Source: Streptomyces griseoruber
GTDB taxonomy: Bacteria; Actinomycetota; Actinomycetes; Streptomycetales; Streptomycetaceae
Length of the DNA: 64,000 nucleotides
Direction: 5' to 3'
Assembly (NCBI RefSeq): GCF_001514205.1
Contig: NZ_KQ948769.1
Coordinates: forward strand, 307,501 to 371,500
The notes beneath the pieces are model-generated. The model ran no database searches and was not told where the DNA came from. It saw only the letters and a list, made by a program, of their open reading frames with translations. This document shows, piece by piece, positions 40,867 through 49,179 of the stretch. Each line of letters begins with the position of its first letter. The first letter of the stretch is position 1. The position numbers were made by a program, and so were the translations under genes.

Positions 40867-41760
40867 TTAACCCTTCACTCCGGTGAGGGTGACACCTTCG
40901 ACGAACGCCTTCTGGGCGAAGAAGAACACGAGGATCACGGGAGCCATGACCAGCACGGTGGCCGCCATGGTGAGGTTCCAGTCGGTGTGGTGCGCGCCCT
41001 TGAAGGACTCCAGGCCGTAGGAGAGGGTCCATGCGCCCGGGTTCTCCGAGGCGTAGATCTGCGGGCCGAAGTAGTCGTTCCAGGCGTTGAAGAACTGGAA
41101 GAGGGCGACGGCGGCGATACCGGGCTTCGCCATCGGCAGGACGATCTTCAGCAGGGTGCGCAGATCGCCGCAGCCGTCCACCTTTGCCGCGTCCACGTAC
41201 TCGTTGGGGATGGTCATCAGGAACTGGCGCAGCAGGAAGATCGAGAACGCGTCGCCGAACGCCAGCGGGATGATCATCGGCCACAGGGTGCCCGAGAGGT
41301 CGAGCTGCTTCGCCCAGAACAGGTACATCGGGATGACGACGACCTGCGGCGGCAGCATCATCATCGAGATCACCAGCATGAGCGTCAGATTGCGGCCCCG
41401 GAAGCGGAACTTGGCCAGCGCGTACGCCACGGGGATCGAGGAGACGACGGTGAGGACCGTTCCCAGTCCCGCGTAGATCAGGGTGTTCTTCCACCAGGTG
41501 AGGAAGCCCGGGGTGTCGAAGACCCGGCGGTAGTTGGCCCATTCCCAGGTGTGCGGGATCAGGTCCCGGCTGAGCGCCTGCGAGTCGCTCATCAGGGACG
41601 TCAGGAACACGAACACGAAGGGCAGGGTGAAGAAGAGGGCCGCGGCCACGCCGAGGGAGTGGACCGCGATCCATTCCAGGAGCGCCTTGCGGCGCGCGGT
41701 GCGCTCGGCGGGCGTGGCGGGACTCCTCAGTTCCACCGGCCGCTCCAGTACTTGGGTCAT
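40867..41760 (-). CDS. csnG: sugar ABC transporter permease CsnG (MalG-like)
   Basis: About 297 aa with six membrane helices. Permease EAA-loop sequence EYVDAAKVDGCGDLRTLLKI followed by VLPMAKPG. Start ATG 41760 is preferred, with AGGTG about 9 nt upstream; a GTG at 41769 overlapping csnF is possible. It forms the transmembrane pair with csnF. No ATPase is encoded here, so a shared MsiK-type ATPase likely energises it (known for Streptomyces sugar importers). Confidence 0.9.
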   Translation of the reverse strand: MTQVLERPVELRSPATPAERTARRKALLEWIAVHSLGVAAALFFTLPFVFVFLTSLMSDSQALSRDLIPHTWEWANYRRVFDTPGFLTWWKNTLIYAGLGTVLTVVSSIPVAYALAKFRFRGRNLTLMLVISMMMLPPQVVVIPMYLFWAKQLDLSGTLWPMIIPLAFGDAFSIFLLRQFLMTIPNEYVDAAKVDGCGDLRTLLKIVLPMAKPGIAAVALFQFFNAWNDYFGPQIYASENPGAWTLSYGLESFKGAHHTDWNLTMAATVLVMAPVILVFFFAQKAFVEGVTLTGVKG

Positions 41761-41761
41761 G

Positions 41762-42703
41762 TCAGTCACCTGCCTGGATGAGACCGCCCCGGCGCCGCAT
41801 CAACAGGGCGGTGAACGCCATCGACAGGGCGAACAGGACCAGGGCCACGACACAGGCGGAGCCGTAGTCGAAGCGCTGGAAGCCGAGGTTGTAGACGAGC
41901 TGGGGGAGGGTCAGCGTGGAGTGCTCGGGGTAGCCGGGCTCGAACATGGTCCCGGCGCCCTGGATCACCCCGGAGGCGACCTTTCCGGCGACCAGGGGCT
42001 GGGTGTAGCACTGCATCGCGGCGATCACGCCGGTGACGACGGCGAACATGATGATCGGCGAGATGTTGGGCAGGGTGACGAACCGGAACCGCTGCCAGGC
42101 GGACGCGCCGTCCAGTTCGGCCGCCTCGTACTGCTCCTTCGGTACGTCGAGCAGCGCGGCCATGAAGATGACCATCAGGTCGCCCACGCCCCACAGGAAC
42201 ATCAGCGTGAGGGCCGGCTTGGACCAGTCCGGGTCGTTGAACCAGCCCGGGGCCGGGATGCCGGTCTTCTCCAGGATGGAGTTGACCGGGCCCGTACCGG
42301 GGTTGAGGAGGAAGGCGAAGGCCATGGTGGCCGCCACCGGCGGGGCCAGGTAGGGCAGGTAGAAGAGGGTGCGGAAGACCCCCGTACCCGTCTTGATCTT
42401 CGTGATCAGCATCCCGATGCCGAGGCCGAACAGCACCCGCAGGGTCACCATGATCACGACGAGCCAGAGGGTGTTGCGCAGGGCGGGCCAGAAGAACGGG
42501 TAGGACTCGAAGACGTACGTCCAGTTCTTCGTTCCGCTCCAGGTCGGCGGCTTGAAGCCGTCGTAGTGCATGAACGAGAAGTAGACGGTCGAGATCATCG
42601 GGTACGCGAAGAAGACCGCGAAGCCGATCAGCCAGGGGGAGAGGAAGGCGAGGGTGCGAAGCGCCGAGCGCCGGCGCTTCGTCCGCAGCGTGAGGGTGGT
42701 CAT
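41762..42703 (-). CDS. csnF: sugar ABC transporter permease CsnF (MalF-like)
   Basis: 313 aa with six helices; the N-terminus TLRTKRRRSALRTLAFLSPW is typical of CUT1 permeases. EAA loop: KEQYEAAELDGASAWQRFRF followed by VTLPNISP. ATG 42703 is 4 nt after the csnE stop. Pairs with csnG for import of chitosan-derived oligosaccharides (role by operon homology). Confidence 0.9.
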   Translation of the reverse strand: MTTLTLRTKRRRSALRTLAFLSPWLIGFAVFFAYPMISTVYFSFMHYDGFKPPTWSGTKNWTYVFESYPFFWPALRNTLWLVVIMVTLRVLFGLGIGMLITKIKTGTGVFRTLFYLPYLAPPVAATMAFAFLLNPGTGPVNSILEKTGIPAPGWFNDPDWSKPALTLMFLWGVGDLMVIFMAALLDVPKEQYEAAELDGASAWQRFRFVTLPNISPIIMFAVVTGVIAAMQCYTQPLVAGKVASGVIQGAGTMFEPGYPEHSTLTLPQLVYNLGFQRFDYGSACVVALVLFALSMAFTALLMRRRGGLIQAGD

Positions 42704-42707
42704 CCGA

Positions 42708-44057
42708 CTACTTCGCCTGCGCGATGTCCGTGTCGATCTGCGCGGCGGCCTTCTTCAGGCCCGCCGACAGGTCGGTGAGCCTGCCGCTCTCGTAGTCGTA
42801 GCCGAGCTGCTGGAGGGTGGTGAGGTAGACGCCGCCGTTGACCGAGGCCGGGGAGGTGGTCGAGTTCGGGTTCGCGGCGATGTCCAGGAACGTCTTGAAG
42901 CGCGGGTCGTACGTCAGCTTCGGCGACTTCAGCGCGTCCAGCGTCGAGGGCACGTTGTGGATGGCGTTGGAGAAGCCCACCACCGCGTCGGTGTCGGTGG
43001 TGACGTACTTGACGAACTCCCAGGCCGCGTTCTGCTTCTTGCTGGTGGCGGCGATACCGGCGATGGTGCCGGTGATGTAGCCCTTGCCGTACTGGTCCGC
43101 CTGGTCGTCGGCGACGGGCAGCGGGGCCACCCCGATCTCGAAGTCCGGCTTGGTGGCGAGCGCCATGCCGAGGCGCCACTCGCCGTCCAGCTGCATGGCC
43201 ACCTGGCCGGTCTGGAAGGGGTGCTTGGGGCCCCACTCGTCACCGAGGCCGGAGCGGAACTTCTCCAGCTTCGTGAAGCCGCCGAGGTCGTCGACGAGCT
43301 TCTTCTGGAGTTCGAGGGCGTCGGTGACGGCCGGGTCGGTCGCGACCGTCGACTTGCCGGACTTGTCGAAGTAGGTCGGCGAGAACTGGCCCATGTAGTG
43401 CTCGGTCGTGGTCTCCCAGCCGTGGTAGTCCGGCATGAAGCCGAGCTGCTTGTACGTGTCGCCCTGGGGGATCGTCAGTTTCTTGGCGTCGGCCTCGAAC
43501 TCGGACCAGGTCTTGGGCGGGCTGCTGATGCCGGCCTTCTCGAAGGCGGTCTTGTTGTAGTAGAGGCCGTAGGCGTCACCCAGCAGCGGTACCGCGCAGC
43601 GGTCGAGCTGGTACTGGGTGTACTCGTTCATCGCCTTGGGGAAGGTCGTGTTCGGGTCGATGCCCGACTTCTTGAAGAACGGGTTGAGGTCGATCAGCGC
43701 GCCGGAGGAGCAGAACTTTCCGACGTTGTTGGTGGTGAACGACGAGATCACGTCGGGCGCCTTGCTGCCGCCCGCGCGCAGGGCCTGGTTGATCTTGTCG
43801 TCGGTCATGTTGCCGACGACGTTCACATGGATGTTGGGGTGCGCCTTCTCGAAGCCGGCGACCAGCGCCTTCACGGCCTTGACCTCGTTCGGCGCGCTCC
43901 AGGCGTGCCAGAAGGTGATGGTCTGCTCCTTGGACGCGTCGTCGCTCGCGCCGGAGGCGGCTTGGCCGGTACAGGCGGTGGTGCTGAGGAGCAGGGCGGT
44001 CGAGGCGGTCAGGGCAAAAGCCGCTTTACGGACTACTTCGGGCATGCGTGCAGACAT
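42708..44057 (-). CDS. csnE: sugar-binding lipoprotein CsnE
   Basis: 449-aa extracytoplasmic solute-binding protein of CUT1 importers. Signal peptide with lipobox-like LLLSTTACTG, lipidated Cys at about residue 29. Domain 1 family pattern: TITFWHAWSAPNEVKAVKAL, FEKAHPNIHVNVVGN. Further: AFEKAGISSPPKTWSEFEAD, GQVAMQLDGEWRLGM. First transport gene, 91 nt downstream of csnR. Expected ligand is a glucosamine oligosaccharide, from the recognised operon order. Confidence 0.9.
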   Translation of the reverse strand: MSARMPEVVRKAAFALTASTALLLSTTACTGQAASGASDDASKEQTITFWHAWSAPNEVKAVKALVAGFEKAHPNIHVNVVGNMTDDKINQALRAGGSKAPDVISSFTTNNVGKFCSSGALIDLNPFFKKSGIDPNTTFPKAMNEYTQYQLDRCAVPLLGDAYGLYYNKTAFEKAGISSPPKTWSEFEADAKKLTIPQGDTYKQLGFMPDYHGWETTTEHYMGQFSPTYFDKSGKSTVATDPAVTDALELQKKLVDDLGGFTKLEKFRSGLGDEWGPKHPFQTGQVAMQLDGEWRLGMALATKPDFEIGVAPLPVADDQADQYGKGYITGTIAGIAATSKKQNAAWEFVKYVTTDTDAVVGFSNAIHNVPSTLDALKSPKLTYDPRFKTFLDIAANPNSTTSPASVNGGVYLTTLQQLGYDYESGRLTDLSAGLKKAAAQIDTDIAQAK

Positions 44058-44148
44058 GACGGGGCCTCCCGGGGCAGGGCGGGGTGAGGTGAGGTGATCT
44101 GCGAAGAGGGGTGGCGGAAAGGAGAGGGGTGGTGGAAAGGGGGAGCGT

Positions 44149-45360
44149 CTAGCGCGAGGTGTCGAAGACCTCGTCGCGGGTGGCCGCCAGCGCGCTCTCC
44201 AGCGCGCCGCGCAGCACGGGCCGTTCGGTGACGTCGCCCAGGACCAGCTGGGGCCGGGACGCGGCCAGTTCCTCCAGTTCGGCCTGGACGAGGGCGCGCA
44301 GCACCTCGCCGCCGGCGGTCAGGGAGGCGCCGCTGAGGACGACGAGTTCGGGGTCGAGGACGGAGACGAGCGAGGCGAGACCGGTCGCGAGCCGGGTCGC
44401 GTACGTCTGGAGCAGCAGCCGGTTCAGGACGGTGTCCTCGGCTGCGGCGCGTTGCAGGAGTGCGGCGGCGACCTCGGCGTACGGGCCGTCGGGGATGCCG
44501 GTCATGCCGAGTTCGCGGGCGAGCCGGGGGATGGCCTGGGAGCCGGCCAGTTCCTGGTAGCCGCCGCTGTTGGCCTTGGTGACGTGCCGGACCAGGGGTG
44601 CTCCCGGAACCGGCAGGAAACCCACCTCCCCCGCGCCGCCGGTCCAGCCGCGGTGCAGCCGGCCGCCGAGGACGAGGGCGGCGCCGAGTCCGCCCTCGTT
44701 CCAGACGAGGACGAAGTCCTCGTGTCCGCGGGCCGCGCCGAGGCGTTGTTCGGCGACGGCGACGAGGTTGACGTCGTTCTCGTACTCGACCGGCATCGGC
44801 AGGGCTGCGGCGAGTTCGTCGAGCAGCGTCGGCGCGTGCCAGCCGGGGAGGTGGGAGGCGTAGCGCAGCCGGCCGGTGGTGGGGTCGAAGGCGCCGGGGG
44901 TGGCGACGACGAGCCGCCGTACGTCGTCCCGGGTCAGCGCCGCGGCCTTCACGGCGCCGTCGAGGGCTTCGGTGACCTGCCGTACGACGGTCCCGGCGGC
45001 CCTTCTGCCGGGGGTGGGCACCTCGTACGTGCCCACGGTCCGGCCGGTGACGTCGGCGATCGCGGCGAGGACGCGCTCGGGGGTGACGTCCAGGCCGGCC
45101 GCGTAGGCGGCGGCCGGGTTGACCTCGTAGAGCTGGGCGTTGGGGCCGGGTCGTCCCTCGGTGGTGCCGGTGGCGAGGACCAGGCCCGCCGCCTCCAGGC
45201 GGGCGAGCAGCTGGGAGGCGGTCGGCTTGGACAGGCCGGTGAGCTTGCCGATGCGGGTGCGGGACAGGGGGCCGTGCGCCAGGAGGAGGTCGAGGGCGGC
45301 GCGGTCGTTCATGGCGCGCAGGACGCGCGGGGTGCCCGGCGTACCGGCGGTTCCTGCCAT
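44149..45360 (-). CDS. csnR: ROK-family repressor CsnR
   Basis: About 403 aa. The N-terminal winged helix contains RTRIGKLTGLSKPTASQLLA; the ROK sugar-binding domain has VVATPGAFDPTTGRLRYASH, YENDVNLVAVAEQRLGAARG and VWNEGGLGAALVLGGRL. The usual zinc-binding CxCGxxGC motif of ROK proteins is not seen. ATG 45360 chosen, with AGGTG upstream; GTG 45372 is an alternative. CsnR controls its own operon and chitosanase in S. coelicolor. A palindromic operator lies 76 nt upstream. Confidence 0.9.
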   Translation of the reverse strand: MAGTAGTPGTPRVLRAMNDRAALDLLLAHGPLSRTRIGKLTGLSKPTASQLLARLEAAGLVLATGTTEGRPGPNAQLYEVNPAAAYAAGLDVTPERVLAAIADVTGRTVGTYEVPTPGRRAAGTVVRQVTEALDGAVKAAALTRDDVRRLVVATPGAFDPTTGRLRYASHLPGWHAPTLLDELAAALPMPVEYENDVNLVAVAEQRLGAARGHEDFVLVWNEGGLGAALVLGGRLHRGWTGGAGEVGFLPVPGAPLVRHVTKANSGGYQELAGSQAIPRLARELGMTGIPDGPYAEVAAALLQRAAAEDTVLNRLLLQTYATRLATGLASLVSVLDPELVVLSGASLTAGGEVLRALVQAELEELAASRPQLVLGDVTERPVLRGALESALAATRDEVFDTSR

Positions 45361-45435
45361 GGGGATCGACACCTGCCTTTCTGGACTGCCCAGCTTTTCA
45401 GTGACGCGGGAGACAAGTCCACTTCCGGTCACTGT

Positions 45436-45450
45436 TAGGAAAGTTTCCTA
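45436..45450. promoter_or_regulatory. CsnR-type operator palindrome
   Basis: Perfect palindrome TAGGAAA-G-TTTCCTA, 76 nt upstream of csnR. It matches, as I recall it, the operator motif described for CsnR. Autoregulation of csnR-K is the expected role. Confidence 0.8.
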
Positions 45451-45506
45451 TCGATGGAAGGGAAGGTAAGCCCGGTATGAAGCGGGCGTCAAGGCAAGAA
45501 AACGGA

Positions 45507-45548
45507 AACCGCCCCCGAGGCAACGCAGTCGTTACCTCGGGGGCGGTT
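45507..45548 (-). terminator. 14-bp stem terminator
   Basis: aaccgcccccgagg (45507-45520) pairs perfectly with cctcgggggcggtt (45535-45548), 14-nt loop. It lies just past the stop of the minus-strand secreted protein and upstream of csnR. Confidence 0.85.
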
Positions 45549-45563
45549 CGGGTACCGCTGTGC

Positions 45564-46397
45564 CTACTTCACGTCGACGTAGTCGGCGGCGGCCGTCTTG
45601 GCCGCCGTGGTGGCCGTACCGGCGAAGGTGAAGCGGTAGTAACCGTCCTTGCCGGCCTTCACGGTGGTGGACAGGGCGCCACCGGTGCCGGAGGTGATCG
45701 TCTTGACGGTGCTGTAGGAGCCGGCGCCCTTGGCCTTGAACTGAAGGGTCACCTTCTGGCCCTTGTAGCCGGTGTAGGTGCCGTCCTCCCAGTTCGCGCG
45801 GGTCAGCTTGCCCTTGACGGTGAGCGTCCTGCCCTTCTTGACGGGTTCGGGCGTGGCGTTGACGGTGAGCTTCGCGGCGCGCTGGATCTTCGCGGTCGCC
45901 GAGTCGGCCCACATGTCGTAGCCGAACTCGAAGCTGATGTGGCCGTCGGAGTCGTCGAGGTCCGTGGCGCCGTGGCCGTAGAAGCCCGCGGCCTTCCAGG
46001 TGCCGGCGTCGGCGGCCTCGTAGAGGCTGTCCCACGGGTCGATGACCAGGGTCTCGGTGCAGGACGCGGTCACCGTGGTGGCGGTGGTGGCGGTCGTGGT
46101 GCAGGCCGGCGCGCTGTCCGGCTCGATCGAGTTGTCCTGCTCGGCGAGGGAGCCGCGGTAGAGCAGGACGCCCGCGAAGTTGTTCTTGTAGTCGATCGTC
46201 AGGTCCGCCGGACGGGTCAGCGTGTAGGTGACCGGCACCTTCACCTTGGCGGTGGTGCCGACGACGATCTTCTTCCCGTTGTTGACCTTCACACCGGCGA
46301 ACGTCAGCGCCGGCGAGTCCGCCTGCGCGGCCGGTGCGGCCAGAACCCCCAGAGCCAGGGCACCGGTGAGAGCGGTGCCTATGGCGAGCTTCCTCAT
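45564..46397 (-). CDS. secreted Ig-like beta protein of unknown function
   Basis: 277 aa from ATG 46397 (MRKLAIGTALTGALALGVLA), with a signal peptide ending at about AAQADSP and GGGGA upstream. The mature protein is beta-rich with two Ig-like modules (VVGTTAKVKVPVTYTLTRPA and PVKKGRTLTVKGKLTRANWE, VTLQFKAKGAGSYSTVKTI). Contains two cysteines (APACTTT, TASCTET) that could form one disulfide. No catalytic motif. Monocistronic between a strong terminator and the MscS gene. I recognise no specific family. Confidence 0.8.
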   Translation of the reverse strand: MRKLAIGTALTGALALGVLAAPAAQADSPALTFAGVKVNNGKKIVVGTTAKVKVPVTYTLTRPADLTIDYKNNFAGVLLYRGSLAEQDNSIEPDSAPACTTTATTATTVTASCTETLVIDPWDSLYEAADAGTWKAAGFYGHGATDLDDSDGHISFEFGYDMWADSATAKIQRAAKLTVNATPEPVKKGRTLTVKGKLTRANWEDGTYTGYKGQKVTLQFKAKGAGSYSTVKTITSGTGGALSTTVKAGKDGYYRFTFAGTATTAAKTAAADYVDVK

Positions 46398-46564
46398 GTA
46401 TCCCCACATTCGAGCGGGCCCCTGGGCGTTGCGCTCCAGAACAAGGGCCCGGTATCAGGGTGACGATATGGGGTGGTGTGGTGCGGGGGAAGGGTGGGGC
46501 CCCTGTGAAGATCATGAGCATCCGCGCCGGCTGTCGGCCGCCCGGCTCCTCACCGCGGTGCCCC

Positions 46565-47668
46565 CTACTTGGGAGAAGGTGTCACCGCCCGCTGCGGCGT
46601 GATCGGTGACGCCGCCGCCACCTGCGGGGAGTCCGCGTTGGAGAAGGCCGACGGGGCCGCGACGACCGCCGTCGGGTCGGTGGGCTCGGTCTCGGCGGGG
46701 GCGGTCGCGCCGCCGACGATCCGGATGTCCGCCGCGTCGAACGCGCGCTTGATGCGCCAGCGCAGCTCGCGCTCCACCGTCAGGGCCTTGCCCGGCATGG
46801 TCTTCGCCGAGACCCGGACCACCATCGAGTCCAGCAGCACGCTGTCCAGGCCCAGCACCTCGATCGGGCTCCACAGCAGCTCGTTCCAGGGCTCTTCCTT
46901 GCTCATCTTCTCGGCGACCTCGTCCAGCGTGGCCTTCACCCGGTCCAGGTCCTCGGACGCCTTGACGGTGACGTCGACACCGGCCGTCGCCCAGCCCTGG
47001 GAGAGGTTGCCGATCCGCTTGACCTCGCCGTTGCGGACGTACCAGATCTCGCCGTTGTCGCCGCGCAGCTTGGTCACCCGCAGACCGACCTCGATGACCT
47101 CGCCGGTGGCGACGCCCGCGTCGATCTGGTCGCCGACACCGTACTGGTCCTCCAGGATCATGAAGACGCCGGAGAGGAAGTCCGTGACCAGGTTGCGCGC
47201 GCCGAAACCGATCGCCACGCCCGCGACACCGGCCGAGGCCAGCAGCGGGGCGAGATTGATCTCGAAGGCGGACAGCGCCATCAGCGCCGCCGTGCCGAGG
47301 ATCACGAAGCTCGCCACCGAGCGCAGCACCGAGCCGATCGCCTGCGAGCGCTGCCGGCGCCGCTCGGCGTTGACCAGCAGACCGCCCAGCGTGGAGCCCT
47401 CGGGCGACTCGACCGTGCGGTTCATCCGGTCGATGAGCTTGGTGATCGCCCGCAGCACGAACTTTCTGAGCACCGCCGCGATCACGACGATCAGCAGCAC
47501 GCGCAGACCGATCGCGAGCCACGTCGACCAGTTCTGCTCGACCCAGCTGGCCGCGTTCGTCGCGCTCTCCTGGGCGTCCTGGAGCGACGGGACCGTCACG
47601 GTCGGCGACTCCGAGGGGGTCGGCGAGGGCGAGGAGCCGGCGGCCAGTAGGGCGGCGGGCAAGGACAC
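46565..47668 (-). CDS. MscS-type mechanosensitive channel
   Basis: 367 aa from GTG 47668 behind GGAGG. Three hydrophobic helices; the pore-lining TM3 and beta domain are clear: LLASAGVAGVAIGFGARNLV, DFLSGVFMILEDQYGVGDQI and EVIEVGLRVTKLRGDNGEIW. The N-terminal 30 residues are Ser/Pro-rich and the C-terminal tail is Ala/Pro-rich. Releases solutes on hypo-osmotic shock. Confidence 0.92.
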   Translation of the reverse strand: MSLPAALLAAGSSPSPTPSESPTVTVPSLQDAQESATNAASWVEQNWSTWLAIGLRVLLIVVIAAVLRKFVLRAITKLIDRMNRTVESPEGSTLGGLLVNAERRRQRSQAIGSVLRSVASFVILGTAALMALSAFEINLAPLLASAGVAGVAIGFGARNLVTDFLSGVFMILEDQYGVGDQIDAGVATGEVIEVGLRVTKLRGDNGEIWYVRNGEVKRIGNLSQGWATAGVDVTVKASEDLDRVKATLDEVAEKMSKEEPWNELLWSPIEVLGLDSVLLDSMVVRVSAKTMPGKALTVERELRWRIKRAFDAADIRIVGGATAPAETEPTDPTAVVAAPSAFSNADSPQVAAASPITPQRAVTPSPK

Positions 47669-47991
47669 GGCAGGTACCTCCAGGTGCAGCGGTCCGCCTC
47701 CGGTGCGATGGTCAGGGTCGTCAAGGTCGTCGAGGTCACGAAAGGGTCACCGGACGGGCAGAACCACCACACTAACGGGGCACTGTGTGTGGGTCCGTCC
47801 GATGCGGCAAGGAGAGACCGTCCTCACGTGCGCTTGAACAGGCCGTGATCCGGGGGATGTATCCGGGTGTGGTCGAAAACACTCCCAGCCCGTTACCGGG
47901 ACATGGTGGCGCGTCCGCCGGGCCAGAGGAGAGACTGACTGCAGATCGTCCCGGCGCGAGCCACGCGCCGCCGACGCCCAAGGAGGCATCC
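47669..47991. other. divergent intergenic region MscS/HNH
   Basis: About 320 bp between divergent genes. Only the HNH ribosome site (AGGAGG, 47981-47986) is recognised. Open frames here are not supported. Confidence 0.55.
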
Positions 47992-48528
47992 GTGCCGCAT
48001 GTCCTGGTCCTCAACGCGTCGTACGAGCCGCTCGGCGTCGTACCGCTCCGCCGCGCGCTCGTCCTCGTCCTGGAGAACAAGGCGATCTCCCTGGAAGAGT
48101 CAGGCGCCTTCATGCACAGCACGACCGTCACAGTCCCCGCACCCAGCGTGGTCCGGCTCAAGCGATTCGTCCGGGTTCCCTATCGGGGGCCCGTTCCTCT
48201 CACCCGTCGGGCGCTCTTCGCCCGGGACGGGGGCCGGTGCATGTACTGCGGTGGCGTCGCAACCAGCGTCGACCACGTCGTCCCGCGCAGCCGCGGGGGC
48301 AAGCACGTGTGGGACAACGTCGTGGCGTCCTGCCGTCGCTGCAACCACGTCAAGGCCGACCGTCATCTCGTCGAGATCGGCTGGCGGTTGCGCCACAAAC
48401 CCGCTCCGCCCACCGGCCTCGCCTGGCGCATCATCGGCACGGGCCACAGGGACCCGCGCTGGCTGCCCTACTTGCAGCCGTACGGCGCGGACGACGCCTT
48501 GGCCCGGATCGACGGCATCTCCGCCTGA
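47992..48528 (+). CDS. HNH endonuclease
   Basis: 178 aa from GTG 47992 (VPHVLVLNASYEPLGVVPLR). HNH core: zinc pair CMYCG, then SVDHVVPRSRGGKHVWDNVV and second pair SCRRCNHVKADR. This is the widespread actinobacterial HNH protein of unknown physiological role, not linked to a phage module here. Intact. Confidence 0.9.
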   Translation: MPHVLVLNASYEPLGVVPLRRALVLVLENKAISLEESGAFMHSTTVTVPAPSVVRLKRFVRVPYRGPVPLTRRALFARDGGRCMYCGGVATSVDHVVPRSRGGKHVWDNVVASCRRCNHVKADRHLVEIGWRLRHKPAPPTGLAWRIIGTGHRDPRWLPYLQPYGADDALARIDGISA

Positions 48529-48573
48529 CGATCCGGGCTTCTTCATGCCCCGTGGCACCGGCGCCCGCCCGGC

Positions 48574-49179
48574 TCAGCCACGGGGCCCTTCGGGGCGCGC
48601 TCCTCGTACGGCGTACAGGGCCGTGCCCAGCGCGAACGCGCCCCCCGCCGCCACCCAGGACGCCGGCACGTCCCCCGGCTGCGCCGGCCAGCCCCACAGG
48701 GCGACCGCCCGCCCGTGCACCCCGTCCGACGCCAGGCACACCGCGCCCACCCAGCCTCCCGCCGGCAGCCAGCTCAGCCGGGCGCCCACCAGGACGGCCG
48801 AGGCCGCGACCAGGCCCGTACAGCCCAGCAGATTGCGCAGTACGGCCGGCCCGTCCCCGAGCACCGCGAGCGGCAGCAGGACCGCCGCGAGCGCCGTCGG
48901 ACCGAGCAGCAGGCCCAGCCGGCGCGGCCACCAGGGGCGTACGGCCGTACGGTCCAGTTCCTCCGTGGCGGAGCGCAGGCCCGCCCCGGTCACCGCCGCC
49001 GCCAGCAGCGGGGCCAGCGCCACGACCGGCAGCAGCCGGCCCGGATCCGCTCCGGAGCCCGTCCGGGCCGCCGCCCCCAGGGCGAGGACGGCGGTCCCGG
49101 CGAGCGCCGTGAGCGTGCCGGGGACGGCCCGGGAGCGGGCGTACAGCAGGAGGCCGACGGCCGGCCGCGGCGCGCTCAC
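48574..49179 (-). CDS. membrane protein, component of ABC-2 transporter operon
   Basis: About 201 aa from GTG 49179, overlapping the upstream stop (GTGA). Around five or six hydrophobic helices (GTLTALAGTAVLALGAAART, PVVALAPLLAAAVTGAGLRS, LGLLLGPTALAAVLLPLAVL). No motif of its own. Last gene of the sigma/anti-sigma/ABC operon, hence probably a transporter subunit. I do not recognise a named family. Confidence 0.75.
   Translation of the reverse strand: MSAPRPAVGLLLYARSRAVPGTLTALAGTAVLALGAAARTGSGADPGRLLPVVALAPLLAAAVTGAGLRSATEELDRTAVRPWWPRRLGLLLGPTALAAVLLPLAVLGDGPAVLRNLLGCTGLVAASAVLVGARLSWLPAGGWVGAVCLASDGVHGRAVALWGWPAQPGDVPASWVAAGGAFALGTALYAVRGARPEGPRG

Noticed and set aside
47992..48528. HNH gene as part of a phage or defence island
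   Set aside because: Neighbours are housekeeping (MscS) and transport genes; this HNH family is a common core actinobacterial protein.
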